A stretch of DNA of 64,000 nt from an uncultured Chloroflexota bacterium (GTDB taxonomy: Bacteria; Chloroflexota; UBA4733). Position numbers and translations under genes: made by a program. The stretch's first letter is position 1; the number at the start of each line of letters is the position of its first letter. Location: the NCBI GenBank assembly GCA_937967325.1, contig CALBSQ010000025.1, forward strand, positions 1 through 64,000, written 5' to 3'. Under the pieces are notes generated by a model, which saw only the letters and a list, made by a program, of their open reading frames with translations, was not told where the DNA came from and did no database searches. Below, piece by piece: positions 17,147-25,309 of this stretch.

Positions 17147-17980
17147 CTACCTTCGGAACACGATCCGGCGGAATCCTTCCGCCGCGCCGACACCGTGCGG
17201 CTCGCCCGCCCGAGCCGATCCTTCCAGCAACCGCGTTTTCAGCTCTTCGGGCTTGCGCACCTGGGACTTATGCTCGGCGAGCGCCTCCGCCTTCTTCTCC
17301 ACGTGGCCGGTGACGTCGATCCAGACATTGGCGCTGGCGGTGAAGAATAGGTACACGTCCTTGATTTTGTGCGGCTCCAGCCCTTCGGCCAGCAGCTCGG
17401 GGAAGCTGCGCGGGTTGCCCGCGGCCGGGAAGATGGCGTCGAGCGTGGTGTGACCCACGGCCCGGTGGTCGGGATGGTTGATGTGCCCATCGCTAAAGAA
17501 ATTCGACGGGTCGTGCGTAAAGATTGTTTCCGGCTTGTAACGGCGAATCAAGCGAGCAATGTCTCGCCGGAGCTCCAGCGTATTGACGACTCGACCATCC
17601 GGATAGCGCAAGAACTCGACCGTCTCCACGCCCAACACGGCGGAGGCGCGACGCTGCTCCTGCTCGCGCTGGCACATCAGCTCCTCGTCCGTCACCGACG
17701 GATCTTCGCCGCCTTCGTTGCCGCTCGTCACCAGCGCCACGAATACCTTGCGCCCTTCGGCGACCAGCTTCGCCTGGGTGGCGCCCAGACCGAACTCCGG
17801 ATCGTCAGGGTGCGCCGCGACAATCAGCACGGGACCACGGGCTTGGGGCGTGGTGGCGGCAGCGGCGGCGCCGGCGCCGCCGATGTCGGCCCCTTCCTTC
17901 TGGGCGGTAACGACGGGCTGCTCAATCGGTCCTTCACGGCGCGGCGTCTGGCCGGCACGATCCTCTGGTCGCTCGGACAT
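17147..17980 (-). CDS. PIG-L family N-acetylglucosaminyl deacetylase (LmbE-like)
   Basis: 277 residues with the zinc motif AAHPDDPEFG (His57, Asp59, Asp60) and the third ligand in NHPDHRAVG (His172). PIG-L enzymes remove acetyl from N-acetylglucosamine conjugates, as in mycothiol or bacillithiol synthesis or sugar modification. A 48-residue low-complexity N-terminus without a clear signal precedes the domain. GGAG stands nine bases before the ATG. The gene stands alone; the 197 bases upstream of the PA14 gene and the 140 bases before the next gene show nothing. Confidence 0.9.
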   Translation of the reverse strand: MSERPEDRAGQTPRREGPIEQPVVTAQKEGADIGGAGAAAAATTPQARGPVLIVAAHPDDPEFGLGATQAKLVAEGRKVFVALVTSGNEGGEDPSVTDEELMCQREQEQRRASAVLGVETVEFLRYPDGRVVNTLELRRDIARLIRRYKPETIFTHDPSNFFSDGHINHPDHRAVGHTTLDAIFPAAGNPRSFPELLAEGLEPHKIKDVYLFFTASANVWIDVTGHVEKKAEALAEHKSQVRKPEELKTRLLEGSARAGEPHGVGAAEGFRRIVFRR

Positions 17981-18120
17981 TCGGTGCTACTCCATAACCC
18001 GGTACGTCCATGCCGGAACGCTACACGGCACGGCGCACGCACTTGGCCGCTATGGTACCCATTGCGACGCCGGCCGTCAGGATCACGGAGCCTAGTGCAG
18101 CAACAGGAAAACTCTTGCGC

Positions 18121-19386
18121 TTAAAGGCTGCTTGTGGCGTCCCCAACGGCCTGCAATACGACCGTGGCGCTGAGCGCGTGCGGGGCCGGCAGTTCCGCTG
18201 GGAGCAGATCCAGATATTTCTGGCCGCTGGCGGTGGCCACTGCCACGATGGGATCCGCCATCTGACCGTCGACGAGCCGGCTGGCCACCGCGACGGCTGC
18301 CGCTCCTTCCGGCCCCACGAAGATACCTTCGTGCCGGGCAAGGAAGTGAATCATAGCTAGGATGTCGGCGTCCGATACGGAAGCGGCGCAGCCACCAGAA
18401 GCACGGAGCGCGACGAGCGCGTCGTCGCTGCCGGTCACCATTTCGATACCGCTGGCGATGGTGCGGGCGTAGGGTAGCGTCGCCACCGAGGATAGGCCAC
18501 GCTCCCAGGCGTGTACCAGCGGCGCGGCGCCGGCTGCCTCAGCCGCCACCAGCCGCGGAGCGTGAGAGGCAAGCCGCGATGACTGCGTACCCATCTCGGT
18601 CTCCGGCTGGTCCCGATGAGTCGCGCCCGGAGCCTGCAGCGGCATGGCATCGGTCGCCCTATCCAGGAACGCCTGCCAGAGGCCCAGGAGCAGGTCGCCG
18701 CTCCCTGCCGGCACGACGACGGTCCCCGGCGAAACACTCAGCTGTACTGTCAGCTCGCCGGCCAGCGTGGCGCAGCCGGCGAGGTAGAACGGACAGGCAC
18801 GAAGGGGCAGGGCGATCCGGTTCAATGGGAACCATCCGCCCCGCTGCCACAGCCCCTCTTGCAGGGCGCCGACGAGCCCGCTCGTCCACAGCGCGTTGTG
18901 CTCTACGGCCAAAGGGACGAGCTCGGCGCCGTAGGCTCGAATGACGCTCGCCGCTTGACGGCTCACCGAAGGCAGCGTGAGCACAAGGCAGCGGAGGCCC
19001 AGGCGCGCGGCCGCGGCAGCGGCGGCAACGCCACCGTTCCCACAACTGTACACACAGACGCCGCGGGCGCCCAGGCGCCTAGCCGCGGCGACCGCGGCCC
19101 CCATGGCGCGATCCTTGAACGATCCGGTGGGGTTGCGCCCTTCCTCCTTTAGCCAAAGCCGTCGCGACGGGCCAATCTCAACCGGGTGCAACGGCGTATT
19201 GCCAGCCTGCAACCCTGCATCCAGCATCAGATCGATTGGGTGCTCCAACACGAGCTGGCCGCCGCAGTTGGAACAGGCGAATGCCCACTCGACTGAGCGG
19301 CGCCGCCAGCAGGAAAGGCAACGCAGATGGGCATCTGCAAGCGCCATCACCGGCGCCGCTGTCAGCGGCTGCGTTACTCCACTCAT
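18121..19386 (-). CDS. Threonine-synthase-like PLP-dependent enzyme with N-terminal zinc ribbon
   Basis: 421 residues. A four-cysteine zinc ribbon (Cys23, Cys26, Cys38, Cys41) precedes a fold-type II PLP domain with the lysine in NPTGSFKDR (Lys91), SCGNGGVAAA and a GSGDLL phosphate-binding loop. Threonine synthases and diaminopropionate-type lyases share this layout. Being the last gene of an operon for a sugar-binding protein and glycosidase, it is more likely a specialised lyase than the housekeeping enzyme; this is inference. Its ATG overlaps the TGA of the DUF3830 gene (ATGA at 19383-19386), so translation is coupled. Confidence 0.85.
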   Translation of the reverse strand: MSGVTQPLTAAPVMALADAHLRCLSCWRRRSVEWAFACSNCGGQLVLEHPIDLMLDAGLQAGNTPLHPVEIGPSRRLWLKEEGRNPTGSFKDRAMGAAVAAARRLGARGVCVYSCGNGGVAAAAAAARLGLRCLVLTLPSVSRQAASVIRAYGAELVPLAVEHNALWTSGLVGALQEGLWQRGGWFPLNRIALPLRACPFYLAGCATLAGELTVQLSVSPGTVVVPAGSGDLLLGLWQAFLDRATDAMPLQAPGATHRDQPETEMGTQSSRLASHAPRLVAAEAAGAAPLVHAWERGLSSVATLPYARTIASGIEMVTGSDDALVALRASGGCAASVSDADILAMIHFLARHEGIFVGPEGAAAVAVASRLVDGQMADPIVAVATASGQKYLDLLPAELPAPHALSATVVLQAVGDATSSL

Positions 19387-19853
19387 CCCGTTTGCGCTGC
19401 ACCGAGGATAAAGTCGAGCTGGAATCCCGGCCGCGTGCGCATAGCGCGGGAAACCCGAACAAATTCCTCCAGCCCTCGCACAATACGGGCGAACACGCAC
19501 ACGGGGACGGGTCCCCATGGCATGCTGGGCACGCCGTCGCGATCGTACACCACCAGCAGCTCGGAAACGGGCCGGGGGAAGCCCTGCCACAACCCACCTT
19601 CCAGGCAGTAAAAAGCCACGTCGCCCGGCAGCGCTCGCAACGTCTGGTTGCTGGGAGGCAGCATGAGTGGCGGAGACAGGTCGAGCGCGACCTCACTGCC
19701 CGAGTACACGGCGTGGTGCGCCAACCCCGACACCGGAAGCCGGGCGCGAATAGCGGCGCACAGCGCCGGCGCCTCCTCATCAAGCAGGATCGCCTCGGCC
19801 GCCACGCCCTCGCTGGGATAGCGCAGGATCAGACGCGTAGGGTCAGCACTCAT
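19383..19853 (-). CDS. DUF3830 family protein (cyclophilin-like fold)
   Basis: 156 residues from the ATG at 19853. The pattern AILLDEEAPALCAAIRARLP followed by a PGDVAFY strand is characteristic of DUF3830, a cyclophilin-like family of unknown activity that often sits with amidohydrolases and transporters. The start overlaps the stop of the upstream GHL6 gene (ATGA at 19850-19853), and its own stop overlaps the next start. It is therefore the third gene of a fully coupled four-gene operon. A role in processing the same substrate is likely but unproven. Confidence 0.8.
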   Translation of the reverse strand: MSADPTRLILRYPSEGVAAEAILLDEEAPALCAAIRARLPVSGLAHHAVYSGSEVALDLSPPLMLPPSNQTLRALPGDVAFYCLEGGLWQGFPRPVSELLVVYDRDGVPSMPWGPVPVCVFARIVRGLEEFVRVSRAMRTRPGFQLDFILGAAQTG

Positions 19854-22009
19854 ACCTTTGACACCCGAATCACTTCGTACGCCCGCAACGGCGGCAACTG
19901 CACAACCTCGTCGGCTCCGTCCCGGGCGACCGGTACCTCCAGGCCCGAGCGCAAGGCATGCGCGATAAGGGGGCGGCCCGTACTTCCACCCGGACGGCAT
20001 AGCCGCAGCCGCGCTCCCTGAACCGGACGCACGCTCCGGATAGGCCGCTCCATCTCTCCGGTGCGGTTGAGCAGATGAACGATTAGGTCGCCGCCTAGGG
20101 CGCGGCGGACCAGCACTTGAACGCTCCGCGGCGCGGCTTCGAGCGAGAAGCTCGGCGGCGATCCGTCGCCTTCGCCTGCGCCGACCGATTCAGCCGCTGG
20201 ACGATCAGTCGCCCACGGAGGCGTCGCTGCCATGGCGAGGAAGTCCAGCCACTCGACAAAGCGCTGCGACCAGGCCAGGGCGCCGGCCAGCCCGGCCACG
20301 TAGGTTGCGCTACCGGCGCCGTAGCTATGGGCGAACGTAGCGCCGGGCGCATCGACCTCCACCTGCAAGGGGAAGTAACGGCTGGGCAGCTTCTCAGCAT
20401 AGCGAGCGGTCGGGACAGCCCCCCCCGTCTGGACGCAAGAGATCCACACTGGAGATGGCAACAGCGGCCGCCGCGTGGCCGTCCAGTGCGCATGGCCCAG
20501 ATCCGGTGCGATGTAGTCGATAGGGCGCGGCCCGGTCACGGTCGCGGTTGTCGTCACGCCGAGGACGGCGTCGAGCGCACCGGCCACGCGCACCCTGCCC
20601 AGCTCGTCGGCCATACCCGGCGCTCCCGTCGCCAGGAGCCGGCCGCCCGTCCGCACGAACTCCGCCACCCCGCCCGCCGCCGCGTCGGAAAGGCAAGTTG
20701 CCGCTGGCAACACCAGCGCATCGTAACGACCGGCCGTGAGGCGTTCCAACGCCACGTCGTCGATGACGTCCGCCGGAACGTGCGCCCGCGCCAGTGCCTC
20801 ATAACAGCCGGCAAATTCATCCCAGCAGACGCGATCCCAGGCGAACGTGCCGTCCGCGTTGCGCAGCGCGGCCTGGACGCCTCCCCAATCGGCGGTCGCC
20901 TGCGGCCAGACGACGGCCACCCGCGCCGCCGAGCGACTGCCGGCGAAGCTTTTCTCGTGACGAAGATAGAAGTGCAACAGCTCACTGATGGTCGCTTCCA
21001 GCGGGGGATCGATGTAGCGCAGCCCGCCCATGATCTGCGGATTGGCTCCCGCGGCTATCGCCCCGCCGATGAACAGCTCCATCTCGGTGGCCGTGAGTCC
21101 GTAATAGTCCCAGGGCAGGTGCCGGAAGCAGCAATACACGGCGGTGGGGAGGCGAGCGCCGCTGGTGCGCTCGGCCTGGCGGTCCAGCATGAGGGCGCCG
21201 GCGCTGGTGAGCCACAGTGGGGCCAGCAGCGGGGCGACGTTGTTGAACAGGTTGCCCCGCTCGTTGCCCAGCAGGTCGAGCTGGGGAGCCAGCGCGCGCG
21301 TGGTGCGCCCATCGCTCCAGTTGCTGCCCAGGCTGGAATTGTTCATGAAGAAGATGGCGTCCGGTCGTTCGGCGTGCAACGCCTGGCGCAGCTCGCCCAG
21401 GAAGCGCGCCAGAGTCTGTTCGCGAAAGTCGGCGAATAGCGGCCAATCGGGGTGATCGCGCGCTGCCCACGGCGGCAATTCCCGACCGTACTGCTCCCGA
21501 AAACGAGTCCGGCATGCCTCGCAATAGCAGGTGCGCGCAAACAGCGTCGGCCCATCCAGGAATACGCCATCGAGCGCATAGCGCCGCGCCTGTGCCTGCA
21601 ATCGCCCCGCCGCCCATCGTCCCCAGGGGCCATTGGGACAGGGGGCGTGACCTTTGCCGTAGCCCAGCACTGGCGGCACGCCGCGCTCGTCCACCTGCAG
21701 CCAGTCGGGGTGCTGCTCGGCCACGTCAGCGAGGACCCAGTGGACGTTGGTGTAGGTCACCAGCCGCATGCCGCGACCGCGCAGGGCGGCCAGATACCGA
21801 TCGTACTCCTTCGGCTCCCAGTTGCCGCGCAGGAAGGTCCCCTCACCACCCGCGAAGTCGGGGAAGGATTGCTCCACCATGGTGAAGCCCATAGCATCAA
21901 GTCGGCCAGCCAGCCCCTCCGGCGTCATCGCGCGCATCTCTTCCGGCGTGACCTGCACGTCGGAGATGGTCTGCGCGCGATGCCACCAAGGGATCGTCAA
22001 ATCGGTCAT
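19850..22009 (-). CDS. GHL6-type putative glycoside hydrolase (paralog A)
   Basis: 719 residues from the ATG at 22009, which overlaps the TGA of the SBP-3 gene. The N-terminal half looks like the hypothetical glycosyl hydrolase 6 TIM barrel: YTNVHW, then LDGVFLDGPT with Asp152 as a candidate catalytic acid, then a Cys161-x-Cys163-x-x-Cys166 cluster (CYCEACRTRF). The second half resembles a beta-galactosidase trimerisation/amidotransferase-like domain (YDALVLPAATCLSD, GGRLLATGAPG) and an all-beta end. No signal peptide, so it is cytoplasmic. It probably cleaves a glycoside brought in via SBP-3. A close paralog is at 25310-27424. Confidence 0.75.
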   Translation of the reverse strand: MTDLTIPWWHRAQTISDVQVTPEEMRAMTPEGLAGRLDAMGFTMVEQSFPDFAGGEGTFLRGNWEPKEYDRYLAALRGRGMRLVTYTNVHWVLADVAEQHPDWLQVDERGVPPVLGYGKGHAPCPNGPWGRWAAGRLQAQARRYALDGVFLDGPTLFARTCYCEACRTRFREQYGRELPPWAARDHPDWPLFADFREQTLARFLGELRQALHAERPDAIFFMNNSSLGSNWSDGRTTRALAPQLDLLGNERGNLFNNVAPLLAPLWLTSAGALMLDRQAERTSGARLPTAVYCCFRHLPWDYYGLTATEMELFIGGAIAAGANPQIMGGLRYIDPPLEATISELLHFYLRHEKSFAGSRSAARVAVVWPQATADWGGVQAALRNADGTFAWDRVCWDEFAGCYEALARAHVPADVIDDVALERLTAGRYDALVLPAATCLSDAAAGGVAEFVRTGGRLLATGAPGMADELGRVRVAGALDAVLGVTTTATVTGPRPIDYIAPDLGHAHWTATRRPLLPSPVWISCVQTGGAVPTARYAEKLPSRYFPLQVEVDAPGATFAHSYGAGSATYVAGLAGALAWSQRFVEWLDFLAMAATPPWATDRPAAESVGAGEGDGSPPSFSLEAAPRSVQVLVRRALGGDLIVHLLNRTGEMERPIRSVRPVQGARLRLCRPGGSTGRPLIAHALRSGLEVPVARDGADEVVQLPPLRAYEVIRVSKV

Positions 22010-23568
22010 TTGCTCTGCAAGATGGCGTTCATCTGCTGGGCGGCTTGATCGAGCGCCTGAGCGGGCGGAGTCTTGTGGTCGAAGGTTTCGGCGATGATCG
22101 GCGTCCAGACCTTGGTCAACTGGGGCAGCCGGAAGAAAGGATACGGCCCGACCGCCGGCAACTGGGCGATCTGCGTCACCCGCTGATTCTGGGGAATGCT
22201 TGCCACAGCCGCCTTCCACTGCGGACTATCGTACACGTCCCTGCGCGGGCTGGGCAGCGACGCCACCGCGGCTCGCTGCGCCTGCACCGCCGGCCCCGAA
22301 TAGAAGGTCATCCACTGCCACGCGAGGTCTTTGTGCTTGCTCTCCTGGGGCATCGTGTCCATGTTGACGAAGATGTCCGTCGCCGGCCCTTTGCCGTTCG
22401 GCCCCTTCGGGAAAGGCATGAGGTCCCATTTCAGGTCCGGCGCCTGCTGGTGTACGTTGTTGATGAGATACAGCCCCATCGGCAGCATGGCGATGTGCCC
22501 CTGGTAGAAGAACTGCTGGCTGGTCGAGCCCTGGGGGATCGGGCCACTCGTAGTGTAGCGATCAACCAGATCCAGCAAGAACTGCAACGCGGCCGCGCCG
22601 TTGGGCTGGGCAAACTGCACCGACTTCAGGTCCGGCGCGAAGAAGGCGCCGCCCTGCGTGTAGAGCCACTGGCAAAAGGTCTCCAGCGAGGGAGCGCCGG
22701 TGAGATAGCCGACGCGGCCGACGTCGCCGCCGTTCTTCTGCACCAACCGGGAGGCGTTGCCGGCGAACGTCTCCCAGCTCCAGGCGGACGTTGCTTCCCA
22801 GGAGGGATCAAGCCCTATCTCCTGAAAGTGCGCCACGTTGTAGGCGATGCTGTAGCCGGAGGGACCCTCCACCGGGGCGCCGTAGATCTTACCGGCGGCC
22901 TGGTTGTAGAAGGCCGAGGCCGGGAGGAACTGGTCCGGCGCGATCGCCGGCGTCTGGGCGAGCATGCTGGAAATGTCCTGGAGCGTGCCGGCGTCCCAGA
23001 AGTCGCGGGCATAGGCGACGGAGGTGTGCATCACGTCCGGCGTGTCGTTGGCTGCCACAGCGGCGATGAACTTGTTCGGATAGTCGTCGACCTTGGCCGA
23101 CGGGATCGTCTGGATGGTGAGCGCGACGTCGGGGTGCTGCTCGCCCCAGGCCGACCTCACGTACTTGAACCAGGCGGCGAAGGTGGGATTCTGGTTCGGA
23201 TCCCACCAATCCCAATAGAGCAGCGCCTTCGCCGATCCGGGCGGCGCGGAAGCCGGCGCGACGGAAGAAGCGGCTACCGACGATGAGGTCGACGCCGCCA
23301 AGGATGCCCCCGCGGGGGTCGCCGAGCCGGAGCCGGTCGACACGCCCACTGTTGTTGCCGAGGCAACGGGTGTCGCCACGGTCGAAGTTGCAGGCGACGA
23401 CGCCGAAGCAGCACTTGCCGAGGCTGGGCTGCCGGCAGCAGAGGTTGTCGCCGCCACGGACGCCCCGGCGCCGCCACAGGCCGTACTGAGCAGCACCACG
23501 GCCGTATACCCGACAAGGGCGCCGCCGGCTCGAAGGAACGACCGTCGGGAACCGGTGCGCCCCGGCAT
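22006..23568 (-). CDS. Extracellular solute-binding protein family 1, Tat lipoprotein (SBP-3)
   Basis: 520 residues; GGAGG precedes the ATG. The signal has RRSFLR (residues 8-13) and lipobox Cys31. An Ala/Ser/Thr linker of about 75 residues leads to the binding domain (ALLYWDWWDPNQNPTFAAW). The segment DLMPFPKGPNGKGPATD and the following PQESKHKDLAWQW are nearly shared with SBP-4, marking them as paralogs. It is the first gene of a four-gene operon in which each stop overlaps the next start by ATGA. It has no permease partners. The ligand is probably an oligosaccharide or glycoside matching the GHL6 enzyme. Confidence 0.92.
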   Translation of the reverse strand: MPGRTGSRRSFLRAGGALVGYTAVVLLSTACGGAGASVAATTSAAGSPASASAASASSPATSTVATPVASATTVGVSTGSGSATPAGASLAASTSSSVAASSVAPASAPPGSAKALLYWDWWDPNQNPTFAAWFKYVRSAWGEQHPDVALTIQTIPSAKVDDYPNKFIAAVAANDTPDVMHTSVAYARDFWDAGTLQDISSMLAQTPAIAPDQFLPASAFYNQAAGKIYGAPVEGPSGYSIAYNVAHFQEIGLDPSWEATSAWSWETFAGNASRLVQKNGGDVGRVGYLTGAPSLETFCQWLYTQGGAFFAPDLKSVQFAQPNGAAALQFLLDLVDRYTTSGPIPQGSTSQQFFYQGHIAMLPMGLYLINNVHQQAPDLKWDLMPFPKGPNGKGPATDIFVNMDTMPQESKHKDLAWQWMTFYSGPAVQAQRAAVASLPSPRRDVYDSPQWKAAVASIPQNQRVTQIAQLPAVGPYPFFRLPQLTKVWTPIIAETFDHKTPPAQALDQAAQQMNAILQSK

Positions 23569-23594
23569 GGCTGGACCTCCTCATTACCCAAGCA

Positions 23595-23600
23595 GTATAC
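23595..23600 (-). promoter_or_regulatory. Candidate -10 element for the leftward SBP-3 operon
   Basis: On the minus strand these bases read TATACT (five of six consensus positions), 27 bases before the SBP-3 start codon. No convincing -35 was found at the proper distance. Confidence 0.35.
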
Positions 23601-23629
23601 TTGCACATCGGAGCATATCATATGATAGT
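23601..23629 (+). promoter_or_regulatory. Candidate promoter for the rightward SBP-4 operon overlapping a palindrome
   Basis: TTGCAC (23601-23606) and GATAGT (23624-23629) are 17 bases apart and point to SBP-4. The perfect 12-base palindrome TATCATATGATA (23616-23627) overlaps the -10 and lies in the 111-base gap between the divergent SBP genes. It is a natural operator candidate for the FadR/GntR protein encoded at the end of the rightward operon. Confidence 0.5.
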
Positions 23630-23679
23630 ATGTCCTTCCATCGTGGGTGTTGAAATCTCTACTGATGAGGGAGGATGCG

Positions 23680-25245
23680 ATGTCTCTGAGCCGCCCCGCG
23701 TCCCAGCCACCGACACGACGCCGATTCCTGGGACTGTGCCTCACCTTTGCCGCCGTTAGCCTCTCGGCCTGCGGAGGGGCGCCGTCTGCTGCCTCCACGG
23801 CAGCATCATCGAGCGCTGTTAGCGCCGCCGCGTCCACGCCGGCCGGCAGCTCGGCGACGACGACCGCCACCGCCGTCGCGAGCGCGACGACCAGCGCCGC
23901 TCCGGCGACTTCGGCGTCGGCAACCTCCGCGGCAGCGACCGCCACGGCATCGAGCAGCACCGCCGCTAGCAGCCTGTCGAGCGCTGCCACGGCGTCGTCC
24001 GCCGCGCCCAGCGCCGCCGGCAAGACGTTCAACTATTGGAGCTGGTGGAGTCCCAGCTCAAACCCCAGCTTCAAGACCTGGTGGGACTTCATCAAGCCGG
24101 ACTACGCGAGCAAGCATCCCGGGACGAGCCTCAATGTGGACTTCGTCACCGACGACGGCGACTACGAGACCAAGTTTCTGGCCACCGTCGCCGGGGGCAG
24201 TGCACCGGACGCGCTGCACCTGGACATCGTCTTTGCCTGGGATGTCTGGCGGCACGGCGTCCTGGCCGACCTGTCGCCCTACGTCGCCCGCACTCCGCAG
24301 CTCGCGGCCGACAAGTTCTTTGCCGGCGCCAAATATTACACGCAAGACTCCGGCAAGACCTTCGGCGTCGCTACGGAGGGGCCAGCGGGATATGCGCTCG
24401 CCTACAACCTCGATCACTTCCAGCAGGTAGGGCTGCCCACGGACACGGCGACCACCTGGGCCTGGACCTGGCAGGACTTCACCGATGCCGCCAGCAAGCT
24501 GACCAAGCGATCCGGCGATACCATCACGCAGTCCGGCTGGCTCGGCGCGTCAGGAGCTGTCGAGTATTTCTGCGACTGGCTGTATAGCGATGGCGGGACG
24601 TTCTACCAGCCGGACTACAAGAGTGTGGCCTTCGACGACGGACGCGGCGCCGCCGTCCTGCAGTTCTTGAGCGACATGCAGAACAAGCAGCGCGTGGCGG
24701 CGCCGACGCCGAAAGGCAGCTCCTCTCGCCAGGAATTCTGGAACGAAAAGGCGTCCATGGTCACCTACGGCATGTATCTCATCTTCGACACCAAGCAGAA
24801 GGCGCCCAACCTGCACTACGACCTCATGCCCTTTCCCAAGGGACCGGAGGGCAAAGGGCCGGCGACCGCGTTGGAGTACGACATGGAGGTGATCCCTCAG
24901 GGGACGAAAGACAAGGACCTGGCCTGGGAGTGGGTCAGCTACTATGCCGGCGCCGACGTGCAGGCGGCGCTTCCGGCCAAGATCGCCTTTGTCAGCCCGC
25001 GCCTGGATGTCTACGATAGCAGCTCCTGGAAGGACACGATCAAGCAGGCGCCGCTTCTCGACCGCGTCCCCAAGATCGCGGCGCTGGCCGGCGATCAGGC
25101 CTATCCCTTCATCGAGATGGCCGAGGTGTACAAAGAGCTGCCGCCGATCTTCGGCCAGGTGCTGCAGGGGCAGCTCGGCGCGGCGCAGGCGGTGACGGAA
25201 GCCGCCGACAAGGTGAAGATCATCCTCGCGCAAGCCAATGCCTAG
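23680..25245 (+). CDS. Extracellular solute-binding protein family 1, Tat lipoprotein (SBP-4)
   Basis: 521 residues from the ATG at 23680 (GGAGG six bases upstream); an upstream in-frame ATG at 23647 lacks a ribosome site. The signal has RRRFLG (13-18) and lipobox Cys31. An Ala/Ser/Thr linker of about 85 residues precedes FNYWSWWSPSSNPSFKTWW. It is a paralog of SBP-3, sharing the block DLMPFPKGP-GKGPAT and the PQ-x2-KDKDLAWEW region. The GHL6 paralog B gene follows 64 bases later, repeating the SBP plus GHL6 pairing of the opposite strand. Confidence 0.92.
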   Translation: MSLSRPASQPPTRRRFLGLCLTFAAVSLSACGGAPSAASTAASSSAVSAAASTPAGSSATTTATAVASATTSAAPATSASATSAAATATASSSTAASSLSSAATASSAAPSAAGKTFNYWSWWSPSSNPSFKTWWDFIKPDYASKHPGTSLNVDFVTDDGDYETKFLATVAGGSAPDALHLDIVFAWDVWRHGVLADLSPYVARTPQLAADKFFAGAKYYTQDSGKTFGVATEGPAGYALAYNLDHFQQVGLPTDTATTWAWTWQDFTDAASKLTKRSGDTITQSGWLGASGAVEYFCDWLYSDGGTFYQPDYKSVAFDDGRGAAVLQFLSDMQNKQRVAAPTPKGSSSRQEFWNEKASMVTYGMYLIFDTKQKAPNLHYDLMPFPKGPEGKGPATALEYDMEVIPQGTKDKDLAWEWVSYYAGADVQAALPAKIAFVSPRLDVYDSSSWKDTIKQAPLLDRVPKIAALAGDQAYPFIEMAEVYKELPPIFGQVLQGQLGAAQAVTEAADKVKIILAQANA

Positions 25246-25309
25246 TGGTCCGTCAAGGCAGGGCCAGAAGGGCCCAGAAGTGGGTTGGGCGCAAAGGAGC
25301 AAGTAACGC

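Noticed and set aside
18121..19590. Threonine-synthase-like gene starting at 19590
   Set aside because: The extension lacks a ribosome site, whereas the ATG at 19386 overlaps the previous stop like the other genes of the operon.
20117..21439. 440-codon plus-strand open frame opposite GHL6-A
   Set aside because: The composition is Arg/Gly/His-rich and the GHL6 frame is supported by a paralog.
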